Shown here: positions 25,573-33,926 of the stretch, piece after piece
Layout: each line of letters opens with the position of its first letter
How positions within the stretch are numbered: position 1 is the first letter of the stretch
Assembly (NCBI GenBank): GCA_021286985.1
Contig: JAJTBJ010000002.1
Coordinates: 1 to 50,932 of the forward strand
Reading direction: 5' to 3'
From: Propionibacteriales bacterium
Lineage (GTDB): Bacteria; Actinomycetota; Actinomycetes; Propionibacteriales; Propionibacteriaceae
Length of the DNA stretch: 50,932 nucleotides
The notes under the pieces: generated by a model
Database searches by the model: none
Seen by the model: the letters and a program-made list of their open reading frames with translations, nothing else
What the model was told of the DNA's origin: nothing
Translations under genes and position numbers: made by a program

Positions 25573-27369
25573 TCACAGGCGAGCGAGCAGACCGGACGCG
25601 CGCCGAGCCCGATTCTGCACTGCTTGTTGCAGCGACGCCAGTGATCCGATGAGGTGCACGCGGCGCTCGGCCCGGGTGATCGCGGTGTAGAGCAATTCTC
25701 TGGTGAGTAGGGGCGAATCCACGTCGGGCAGGATCAGGCTGACTTCACCGAACTGGCTGCCCTGCGCTTTGTGCACGGTCATCGCGTGGATGGTCTGCAC
25801 CGAGTCCAGCAGATAGGGCGACACGTCCTGGGTGCGTCCGCCGCGGCCGAACACCGCTCGCAACGATGACCCGCGGGCGACCACCACGCCGGTGTCGCCG
25901 TTGAACAGTCCCAGATCGGCGGTGTTCTGGGTGACCAGCACCGGACGTCCGGGGTACCACTGGGCGGTGGGGTCGAAGTCCGGGATCGCGGTGAGTAGCC
26001 AGTCCTCGACTCGACGTGACCAGGCCGCCACGCCGTAGGGGCCGCGCCGGTGGGCGCACAGCAGCCGGTGGCGTTCCAGCCCGGTGAGCGCGGCCTCGGC
26101 CTGCCCGGCGCGGGCGGCGGCGATGATGGTCGCACCTTGAGTGGTGACTCGTTCGCGCAGGGCACTGAGATCGGCCGATTCGGTGAAGGTGAGGCCGTCG
26201 GATCCGGCCGTGGCCAGGGCCAGGACGCCGGCTGAGTCGCCGGCCAGAATGGCGTCGGCGAAGTCGGAGATGACCGCCCCCGAACGGTGGTTGTGGCGCA
26301 GCACCGCCACCGGGCCGGGCGTGGCGCGCAGCCCCAGCGCGTCCAGGCCGTCAGCGAGACCCGGAACGGTGGCGGTCGGCGCCTCGACGATGTCGGCCAA
26401 CACCGCGCCCGCCTCGACCGGCGCTAGCTGGTTGGGATCGCCCACCAGAACCAGCCGTGCAGTGGGCCGAAGCGCCTCCAGAAGCCGGGCCATCAACGTC
26501 ACCGACACCATCGAGGCCTCGTCGACGACGACCACGTCGTAGGGCAACGGATTGCCGCGGTGGTGGCGGAAGCGGGTGTTGGAATCCGGCACCCAGCCGA
26601 GCAATCGGTGGATCGTGCTGGCCCGCAGTCCGCCCAAGGTGCCGGCCAGCTCCGGCGGCATGGACGCCAGCGCCTTCGCCATCGACTCATCCATCCGCAC
26701 TGCGGCCTTGCCGGTGGGGGCGGCCAGCGCGATGGACAGCGGCTGCGCCGCCGTGCGAACCAGCATTCCCAGGAGCCGGGCGAGGGTGTAGGTCTTGCCG
26801 GTTCCCGGGCCGCCGGCGATCACCGACACCCCGGCGTACAGCGGCACGATGGCCGCGGCAGCCTGATCGGTGTCGTCGCCGTCCAGCAAGCCGCGGGCCG
26901 CGGCGGACACCGCTTCGGGTGTCGGCGGTGGAGTGGGGGCGCCGCGGCGGGCGGTGAGTTCGGCGGCGACGGTGGTCTCCTCTTGCCAATACCGCTCCAG
27001 ATACAGCCGACCGTCCACCAGCCGCAACGGACGGTCTCCGGGGCCGTCGGCACCGACCCGCACCAACCCGCTGGCTTCGACCGCTGCCCGCCAAGCGGAG
27101 GCCTCCGGCCAGGTGCCGGCCGGGATTTGGGCGAAGGCCTCCGCGTCGGTCTCGAAGCGCGCCGCCTCGACCTGATCCAACTCAACGCAGGTCGAACCTT
27201 CGCGCAGCGCACGCACGGCCAGCGCCAAAGCCAGTTGGACGCGCTGATCGGTTTCGGAGTACAGAAAGGACACCTTCTGGGCCACGTGGACGTCGCCGAA
27301 GCCCAACGCGCCCGTGGCCTGGACGTCGGCGAGCAGGCCAGGGGAGAGGCTGGCGGCCAGGTCGGTCAT
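25573..27369 (-). CDS. recD: RecD, exonuclease V alpha subunit
   Basis: RecD is the 5'-to-3' SF1B helicase of RecBCD. This 598-residue protein has the N-terminal RecB-binding helices, then Walker A GGPGTGKT (186-193), VVVDEASMVSVTLMARLLEAL (Walker B), VGDPNQLAPVEAGAV (motif III) and the C-terminal TVHKAQGSQF and YTAITRAERRVHLIG motifs. The length matches the E. coli protein (608). The ATG overlaps the recB stop by four bases, the classic recC-recB-recD arrangement. No domain is missing. Confidence 0.95.
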   Translation of the reverse strand: MTDLAASLSPGLLADVQATGALGFGDVHVAQKVSFLYSETDQRVQLALALAVRALREGSTCVELDQVEAARFETDAEAFAQIPAGTWPEASAWRAAVEASGLVRVGADGPGDRPLRLVDGRLYLERYWQEETTVAAELTARRGAPTPPPTPEAVSAAARGLLDGDDTDQAAAAIVPLYAGVSVIAGGPGTGKTYTLARLLGMLVRTAAQPLSIALAAPTGKAAVRMDESMAKALASMPPELAGTLGGLRASTIHRLLGWVPDSNTRFRHHRGNPLPYDVVVVDEASMVSVTLMARLLEALRPTARLVLVGDPNQLAPVEAGAVLADIVEAPTATVPGLADGLDALGLRATPGPVAVLRHNHRSGAVISDFADAILAGDSAGVLALATAGSDGLTFTESADLSALRERVTTQGATIIAAARAGQAEAALTGLERHRLLCAHRRGPYGVAAWSRRVEDWLLTAIPDFDPTAQWYPGRPVLVTQNTADLGLFNGDTGVVVARGSSLRAVFGRGGRTQDVSPYLLDSVQTIHAMTVHKAQGSQFGEVSLILPDVDSPLLTRELLYTAITRAERRVHLIGSLASLQQAVQNRARRASGLLARL

Positions 27370-30300
27370 GGGTGCCTCCGATCAGCGAGCAGGTCGGACA
27401 GCTCAGACACCAACCCGGCCGGCGGGTACCAGTCGAACACGCCGGTGGCCGCGCCAGCGTCCGGACCTCCCAGGCCGCGGACGAATAGGTAACCCACGCC
27501 GCCCAGGTGGAGTTGGGGGTCGTAGCCGTTCAGGCGGGAACGGAGGAAGCGGTGCAAGGCCACGCAGTAGAGCAACGCTTGCAAGGGGTAGTGGGTACGT
27601 CGCATCTCGGCGGTCATGGCGGCCCGGTCGTAGTGATCCAGCCGCAGTTCCGCCGGCCCCAGCCGGTTGGTCTTGTAGTCCACCACCACGAAACGGGGCC
27701 CGGCCGACCCGTGGATTCGCAGCACCGAATCGATCGATCCGGTGAGGAAGCCGCGCAACACCTGGCCGGCCAACGGCTCGACGTCCAGATCGTTGGGGTA
27801 TTCGACCAGCGGGTCGTCGGTGGGCAGCCAGCGCCGCAGCAGCGTGGCCACATCGGCCAAGGTCGTGCGTGATTCGGCCGTGCCCAAGGCGAACTCGAAG
27901 TCCAGCTCGGACAACCGGTCGGCAATGGCGACGTCGGCCAGAGCCGCACCGTCGGTGAGCCGGCCCAGCGGCGTCAGCAGGCTGGGTTTGAGGCCTGCGG
28001 CCAGCGCGGCCGCATCAACCCCCGACAAGGAGAAACGCTGGGCCGCTGCGGTGGTGGCGGCGAGCAGCCGCTGATCCAGTTCCTCACGAGTGGGGGCGTG
28101 CCAGTCGAGTCGCTCCAACACCTCGTGCACCAGGCTGCCGAAGGACGTTCCGCCGGGAAGATCGGCCATCGGCGATCGCGGACCCGCGGTGATGACCGTC
28201 GCCTCGACGTCGTCGGCGGCGGGCTCGTCGGTGACCACCTCGGTGCTGCGGGCCTCCGCCAACGGCTCCGGTGCGCGAGCATGCACCATCTCGGTGAGCC
28301 CCGAGTACGACGTCCGGCGCCAGGTGTGATCCAGTTGGCGCCTCCAGGACGGGGCGATCAGCTCCGGGACCCCGGGGTCACGGCTGATTTGTTGGCGGCG
28401 GTTCGGGTCACAGGTCTCGGCGGTGATGCCGGCCTCGGCCAGCCAGGCCAACTCCGCCGGCGGTACCGACGCCGGCCCCTGGTCGAGGGAATAGGTGGCC
28501 TGCGGGGTGCCAGGCTGGGTCCGGTCCCGGTAGAGCAGCCGGTGCAGGGGAGAGGACTCGGTGTTGCGCATGGTCGGCGCCCACCACATGGTCAGCTGCG
28601 ACTGCGCTCGGGTGGTGGCGACGTACAAGGCTCGCAGTCGGTCCTCTGCCTGTTCCAGGGCTTCGCAGCCGAGCCGCTGTGACCGTCCCGGGGCGTCCTT
28701 GCCGCCGAGGTCGAGCACCCGCCGTCCGGTGTCGTCGTGGAAGTCGAGCTTCTCGCCGGAATCCTCGCTCGACAGGTAGAGGTCTGCGGCCTGCGGCAGC
28801 AGCACGACCGGGAACTGCAGGCCCTTGGCTTTGTGCACCGTCATCAACTGGACGGCGTGCCGGTCGGTCTCCAGGCGGCGGGTGCGGTCGGAGGAACCGT
28901 CCTGCAGTCGCAACTGATCAGCCAGCCAGGAGACCAGGGCCGGTCCCCGCAGGCCGGCGGTGTACTGGGCGTGCAGGATCTCGGCCAGTTGTCGATGGTC
29001 GGTCAAATCACGTTCGCCGCGACGTCGCCGCAGCAGCCGTTCGGCCAGGCCGCCATCGCCCTCGGGGCTGTCGGACTGGACGGCGGCGAACAGCGCAGCC
29101 ACGCCCTGACTGGCCAACAGTCGACCCCAACGCTGCAGCCGCCCCGACCAGGCGAACAGTTGGTCGTCGTCGGCGGTGGCCAGTCCGGTCAGATCGGCGC
29201 CGATGAAGTCGGTCAGGATCGCTTCGCGGACGGCGGCGCGGCGGGGCTGTTCGAGGGCCCGCAGCAGGGTCAGCCAGTCTTGGGCAGCCGGAGAGGCCAG
29301 GATCGAATCTGAGCCGGAGAAGGCCACCGCGACCCCGGCTGCGGCCAGGGCCTCGGACAGTTCACGGCCGCGACGGTTCTTGGTCACCAGAATCGCGATG
29401 TCCTGCTCGGCGAGCGGACGCTCACCCTCGCCGTCGCGGAGCCTGACTCCACTACTGAGCAGCGAGATCACCTCCGCCACCAGATCGTCGTCGATCGCCC
29501 GACGCGCCGCGGCGGCGTCCAACAGTTTCTCGCTGCGCACCCACCGCAGCCGCACCGGCGCCGGGGCCGCACCGATCAGCCGGGACCCCTGATGGGCGGC
29601 GGTGACCGGCTCGACAGTGATTCGCGGACCCAGCGGCACCCCGTCGAACAGTGCCGAGATCGCTGCCACCACCGGGGCATCGGCGCGATGGTTGGTCGCC
29701 AGCGAGAACTTCTGCTCCGCCGCGGCCGTGGCCGCAGCGGTGTAGGCGGTGACGTCGGCCCCGCGGAAGGCGTAGATGGACTGCTTCGGGTCGCCGATCA
29801 GCACCAGTGGGACCTGATCGTCGAAAGCCCGTTGCAGAATCTCCCACTGCACCGGATCGGTGTCCTGGAATTCGTCGACCAACACCACCTGGCAGCGACG
29901 TCGCAGGCGTTGCGCGGCGGCAGCGGTCGGGTCGGCGACCAGCGAATCGCGCAATCGCAGCAACTGGTCATCGAAGGAGAAGACTCCGAGCCGCCGCTTG
30001 CGCCGATCCATCTCGCGGCGGACGTCCGCGGCGAAGTCCAAGCGCTCACCAGCCAGGCCGCCGGCGTCGGCGGGAACCAGGGGAGTGGTGGGGAACTCGA
30101 CGGCAGCCTTGGCCAGCTTGCGCGCGGTCTCCAGATCGAAAGGACGCTCCGGCGCGGACGCGTAGCGGGCCAGGTAGCGGTCGTTGACCACTTGCTCCCA
30201 CAGCGGGCCGAGATCTTCCACCAACGTGGCTTGCGGATCCTGGGCGGCGAGCACGCCGAGCTCATCAAGCATGGCCTGGCAGAACTGGTGAATGGTCATG

Positions 30301-30674
30301 ATGGCGGCCGCGTCGAAGCCGGTGAGCGCAGCCCGTAACCGATCCCGGCGCAGCTGCAACTCGGCGGTGTCGCCGGTGGCCAGCAGGACGTCGGTGGCAT
30401 CGGCGCTCCCGTCCAGCCCCGATCCATCGATCACCGCAGTCAAGGTGGCGGCGGTGTCGCGGAGGCGGCGGCGGACTCGGCTGCGCAACTCGTCGGAGGC
30501 CACCCGGCTGAAGCTGATCACTGCCAGGTGATCGACACTGACGACGCCTTCAGCCAGGTAACGGGTGGCCAGGGCGGCGATCGCATGGGTCTTGCCCGTG
30601 CCCGCGCTGGCCTCCAACAGGACCGTTCCGGTCGGCAGCGGGTCGGCCGGGTCGTAGTGGGTGGTGATGGTCAC
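27366..30674 (-). CDS. recB: RecB, exonuclease V beta subunit
   Basis: RecB is the 3'-to-5' helicase and nuclease of RecBCD. The 1102-residue protein has Walker A EASAGTGKTH (residues 21-30), VVLVDEFQDTDPVQWEIL (Walker B), GDPKQSIYAFRGAD (motif III) and TVHKAKGLQFPVVLLP (motif V). The C-terminal nuclease contains GSLVHEVLERL, SIDSVLR and VVVDYKTNRLG (D999, K1001), followed by HYPLQALLYCVALHRFL. All nuclease residues that can be judged are present, so it should digest and resect DNA ends. It overlaps recC and recD by ATGA junctions. AddA was considered, but a true recC and recD flank it. Confidence 0.95.
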   Translation of the reverse strand: MTITTHYDPADPLPTGTVLLEASAGTGKTHAIAALATRYLAEGVVSVDHLAVISFSRVASDELRSRVRRRLRDTAATLTAVIDGSGLDGSADATDVLLATGDTAELQLRRDRLRAALTGFDAAAIMTIHQFCQAMLDELGVLAAQDPQATLVEDLGPLWEQVVNDRYLARYASAPERPFDLETARKLAKAAVEFPTTPLVPADAGGLAGERLDFAADVRREMDRRKRRLGVFSFDDQLLRLRDSLVADPTAAAAQRLRRRCQVVLVDEFQDTDPVQWEILQRAFDDQVPLVLIGDPKQSIYAFRGADVTAYTAAATAAAEQKFSLATNHRADAPVVAAISALFDGVPLGPRITVEPVTAAHQGSRLIGAAPAPVRLRWVRSEKLLDAAAARRAIDDDLVAEVISLLSSGVRLRDGEGERPLAEQDIAILVTKNRRGRELSEALAAAGVAVAFSGSDSILASPAAQDWLTLLRALEQPRRAAVREAILTDFIGADLTGLATADDDQLFAWSGRLQRWGRLLASQGVAALFAAVQSDSPEGDGGLAERLLRRRRGERDLTDHRQLAEILHAQYTAGLRGPALVSWLADQLRLQDGSSDRTRRLETDRHAVQLMTVHKAKGLQFPVVLLPQAADLYLSSEDSGEKLDFHDDTGRRVLDLGGKDAPGRSQRLGCEALEQAEDRLRALYVATTRAQSQLTMWWAPTMRNTESSPLHRLLYRDRTQPGTPQATYSLDQGPASVPPAELAWLAEAGITAETCDPNRRQQISRDPGVPELIAPSWRRQLDHTWRRTSYSGLTEMVHARAPEPLAEARSTEVVTDEPAADDVEATVITAGPRSPMADLPGGTSFGSLVHEVLERLDWHAPTREELDQRLLAATTAAAQRFSLSGVDAAALAAGLKPSLLTPLGRLTDGAALADVAIADRLSELDFEFALGTAESRTTLADVATLLRRWLPTDDPLVEYPNDLDVEPLAGQVLRGFLTGSIDSVLRIHGSAGPRFVVVDYKTNRLGPAELRLDHYDRAAMTAEMRRTHYPLQALLYCVALHRFLRSRLNGYDPQLHLGGVGYLFVRGLGGPDAGAATGVFDWYPPAGLVSELSDLLADRRHP

Positions 30675-33600
30675 GGCGCCACCTCCGCGGCCAGCAGCGG
30701 GGTCCAGATGGCAGTGGCCAGGGCACCCAGCAGACGGGTCTCGGTCGCGGCGGCTCCCGGCACGACGATTTCGCCCAGCGGCATGGTGAGCACGTCAGGG
30801 AAGCTGAAGAACTTGGTCCAGGCCGCGTCGGACTCGAAGTCCCACAGTCGTCGCATGGCCTTCTCGCGGCGGGGATCGTCCGGGTCGCCGCCGGTGAGGC
30901 GCAGGCCGGCCCACTCGGCGTTGAGCCGGGGCAAGGCAGGCAGCGGGTATTGCATGCCGAGGGCGTAGATCGCCAGATAGCGGCCCAGCAGGTCGGTCGC
31001 GACGTCGGCGGACGGGGCCGCGTAACGCACTTGGCGACCTTTGCCGATCACCCGGGCGTCCCAGGGGCCGGGCTCGGCGGCGGCCAAGGTGAGGAGCCGC
31101 AGCCAGCTTTGAATCTTCTGCCGCGGCTGCAGGCTGGAGAACTCCACCTGCCAGGTGGTGTGCTCGTGGGTGGTGATTCGGCCGGTCAGCGGTACGTCGC
31201 CGATTCCGGGGACGGCAATGGCCAGTTGCACATCGCGCTGAGTGGTCTCCCCACGTCCCGGCGCCTTGGCCACGGTGCGGCGGGCTTCGCTGAGGATGCC
31301 GCCCATCACCTGGCGTCCCAACTCGAACGGCGGCACGTTGCCGCGCAGCCACTCGGCGCGTTCGACCAAATCGGGGTCGGCGCCTTCGCTGAGGTGCCGC
31401 AGCACCCGGTTGCCGATCTGCCAACGGGTCAGGTGGTCGAGTTCGATCGGAATCTCATCGCCGAGTTCGGGGTCCTCGCCAGTGCTGATGCCGGCGCGGG
31501 TGCGCAGCAACGATCGCGCCGGATGTTTGAAGAAGTCGGTCAACTCGTCCACCGTGACCCCTGCGGTGAGGTCCAGCGGCGGCAACGGCTGCAGGCTGAA
31601 GCGATTTCGCGCCGGCGCCGGCTCACCCAACGTGGCGGCCCAGGCGCGCGCTGCGCGATAGGCGACCGGGTCGAGGCTGGGCAGCGCCGCTTGCGCACTG
31701 AAGTACTCCGGAGCGAATGGCTGCAGGGGGTGCTGAATGGCGACCATCTTGCTGGCCGGGCGGCCGTCGGCGCCGCAGGCGGTGGCGTCGAGGGCGTCGA
31801 GGAATTCGGCGATCGGGGTGGCTGGCGGCACCGACTCGTTGGTGGCCTCGCTGCGACCGCGGCCGACGATCACCAGGCTCTGTTGGGCGGCGTGGATCGC
31901 GTCCAGCAACGCCTGACGGTCAGAAAGCGCGGCCGAGGCGGCCCCCACCGGAGGGTCGATACCCAACAAGTCGTCGCCGTGCCGGTGTGGCGGACGGGGG
32001 TAGCGCTCGGCATCCCAGCCCAGCAGGACGATCACCCGGTGCGGCACGGATCGCAGTGAATTCAGGCCGGCCACGATGGTCGCACCGTTGCCGAAGGCGC
32101 CGCGCGCCGGCGCCGTGGTGAAGGCTGCCTCGATCGCGGTCACCGCGGCGTGCCGTCCGATCAGTCCCGCCCCGGCCTCGTCGGCGAGGCGGTTCAGTCC
32201 CGCGTGAAGTTCGGCCGCCTGCCATTCCTCGGTTCCGCCCAGGCGGGTGAGGGCGGCCAGACCGTCGCGGCAGCGTTGCGCCCATCCGGCCATGGTGGCC
32301 GGGGTGGCAATGTCGGCCAGCCACCGGGACAGCCGTCCGATCAGCTCGGTGAGGGCGCCGATGCGTTCGACGTCGCTGGATTCGGTGTCGTCCAACGGCA
32401 GGACGGTTCCGGCGGCGACCAGGTCGCGCTCAGACATGGTGACCCCGAGCAGCATTCGCTGCAGCCCCGCCTGCCAGGTGTTCTGCGGCAACGAGAGGTC
32501 GTATTCGGCGCGATGGGCGGCATTGAGGCCCCAGCGGATACCGGAGGCGGTGACCAACTCGGCCAGCCGCTCGCGGGTGTCGGTGGTGAAGCCGAACCGA
32601 TCAGCAATCGGAGTGGCGGCGCACAACTCCAACACCGTGGCCGCCTCCAGCCGGGAATCGGGCAGCCGCAGCAGCTCCAGCAGTAGTCCGACCAGCGGGT
32701 TGGCCTGGGCCACGGTGCGGTCGGCCAGTCGGAGCCGGAACTGCTGGGCCGGATGCCCCGGAACTCCGGGCTGTGGGGTGAAGGCGGCATCGAGGAGGGC
32801 GGCGTAGGCGTCGACGTCGGGGGTCAGTACGGCGACGTGGCGGGGTTCCAGGGTGGGGTCTGCGGCATACAGATTGGCCAAGACATCGCGCAGCACCTCG
32901 ACCTGCCGGGCCGGGCCGTGGGACAGGTGCACCTGGATCGAGCGATCGTCGGCCCGCATCGTGCGTAGCGGGGGAACCCGATCGGCGAACAGGTCGGCGG
33001 CCAGCCAGCCCAGCAGGGTGTCCGGGTGTTCGGGGGTGGATACGGCCGACGGTGGGGCGAAGAGGGCGTTCTCATCGGCCAGACCGCCGAGGGTCTGGTT
33101 CAGGGGGTGTCCGTGGGTGCGACGCAGGGTGCTGCGCCGGGCGGTCGCGCGGGCGTCGATCACTCGGGTGGGGGCGGTGTTCAGCAGCATCAGCCGAACC
33201 TCGTGATGGCTGCCGAGCGCCGCATAGAACTCGCAGGTGGCCGCATCGAGTCGAGCTGGCGCGATCACGGCGATCCGCTGCGGGAGGCCGGGAGTTGCCG
33301 CTGCACGCACCGCGTCCAGCACCAGCTGTCGCTGCTGCAACGGATCGGTGCCGGTGGCCGTGGCGAGTTCGCGCCACAACACCGCCTGCCAGGCGGCGTC
33401 GCCCAAATCGGCACCGAGCGGATCGACATCGCGGCCCTCAGCCCAGGCCGCGAGCATGTCGGGGGCGTGGCTGGCGTAGCCGGCGAACTGTCCGGCGATC
33501 CGGGCAGCCACCGAGTAGGTCTCCCGGGAGGCTTCCAGGTGGGCCCGGAGCCGCTCCAGGCCGGGCGGGCAGGGATCGGCCAGCGCCACGTGGGGGATCA

Positions 33601-33862
33601 GCCATCCCAGCCGCGCCGGACGCCACGGGTCGTCGCCGGCGGCGATCCGGTGCCACAGCCGACCGGGGGAGGAGAACTCGACTCCGGCGCAGATGCCGTC
33701 ATTGCCACTGGCAGTTGCCAACTGCTGGGACAACCAGCGTTGAAAGCCGCCGCTGGGGACGACCGCGAGGTCGAAAGCGAACGGATCGAGGCGAGGAGTC
33801 GACCACCAGGCAGCCAATGCGCCGGCCAGTCCGGTGGCGCTCGGGTAGTGCTGGATCTCCAT
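30671..33862 (-). CDS. recC: RecC, exonuclease V gamma subunit
   Basis: RecC holds the RecBCD complex together, splits the DNA strands and scans for Chi in E. coli. The 1063-residue protein begins with the family pattern ...WWSTPRLDPFAFDLAVVPSGGFQRWLSQQLA, and continues with LSHGPARQVEVLRDVLANLYAADPTLEPRHVAVLTPDVDAY. Its C-terminal domain is nuclease-like but lacks a DxK active site, as expected for RecC. It is the first gene of the recC-recB-recD-GNAT run, and no Shine-Dalgarno is seen before the ATG. A TAGGGT box nine bases upstream suggests a leaderless mRNA. uvrD2 is divergent, with fewer than 65 bases between starts. Confidence 0.94.
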   Translation of the reverse strand: MEIQHYPSATGLAGALAAWWSTPRLDPFAFDLAVVPSGGFQRWLSQQLATASGNDGICAGVEFSSPGRLWHRIAAGDDPWRPARLGWLIPHVALADPCPPGLERLRAHLEASRETYSVAARIAGQFAGYASHAPDMLAAWAEGRDVDPLGADLGDAAWQAVLWRELATATGTDPLQQRQLVLDAVRAAATPGLPQRIAVIAPARLDAATCEFYAALGSHHEVRLMLLNTAPTRVIDARATARRSTLRRTHGHPLNQTLGGLADENALFAPPSAVSTPEHPDTLLGWLAADLFADRVPPLRTMRADDRSIQVHLSHGPARQVEVLRDVLANLYAADPTLEPRHVAVLTPDVDAYAALLDAAFTPQPGVPGHPAQQFRLRLADRTVAQANPLVGLLLELLRLPDSRLEAATVLELCAATPIADRFGFTTDTRERLAELVTASGIRWGLNAAHRAEYDLSLPQNTWQAGLQRMLLGVTMSERDLVAAGTVLPLDDTESSDVERIGALTELIGRLSRWLADIATPATMAGWAQRCRDGLAALTRLGGTEEWQAAELHAGLNRLADEAGAGLIGRHAAVTAIEAAFTTAPARGAFGNGATIVAGLNSLRSVPHRVIVLLGWDAERYPRPPHRHGDDLLGIDPPVGAASAALSDRQALLDAIHAAQQSLVIVGRGRSEATNESVPPATPIAEFLDALDATACGADGRPASKMVAIQHPLQPFAPEYFSAQAALPSLDPVAYRAARAWAATLGEPAPARNRFSLQPLPPLDLTAGVTVDELTDFFKHPARSLLRTRAGISTGEDPELGDEIPIELDHLTRWQIGNRVLRHLSEGADPDLVERAEWLRGNVPPFELGRQVMGGILSEARRTVAKAPGRGETTQRDVQLAIAVPGIGDVPLTGRITTHEHTTWQVEFSSLQPRQKIQSWLRLLTLAAAEPGPWDARVIGKGRQVRYAAPSADVATDLLGRYLAIYALGMQYPLPALPRLNAEWAGLRLTGGDPDDPRREKAMRRLWDFESDAAWTKFFSFPDVLTMPLGEIVVPGAAATETRLLGALATAIWTPLLAAEVAP

Positions 33863-33871
33863 GGTGGTCTC

Positions 33872-33877
33872 ACCCTA
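33872..33877 (-). promoter_or_regulatory. candidate -10 box of recCBD
   Basis: The minus strand reads TAGGGT here, nine bases before the recC ATG. With no ribosome-binding site present, transcription probably begins at or next to the start codon. A good -35 is not visible. The position is inferred from spacing and from similar boxes elsewhere in the window. Confidence 0.42.
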
Positions 33878-33913
33878 GAGGTGGTGGCGGACAGTTGTGT
33901 CTGCCGCCGCGTT

Positions 33914-33919
33914 TAAGGT
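33914..33919 (+). promoter_or_regulatory. candidate -10 box of uvrD2
   Basis: TAAGGT fits TANNNT and is followed by exactly seven bases and then GTG at 33927, the spacing expected for a leaderless transcript. It could instead act as a weak AAGGTG ribosome-binding site for the same GTG, and the two cannot be told apart by eye. Confidence 0.38.
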
Positions 33920-33926
33920 GTGGATC

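Noticed and set aside
25025..33862. recC-recB-recD block as a mobile island
   Set aside because: No integrase, flanking repeats, tRNA or compositional break was seen at either edge.
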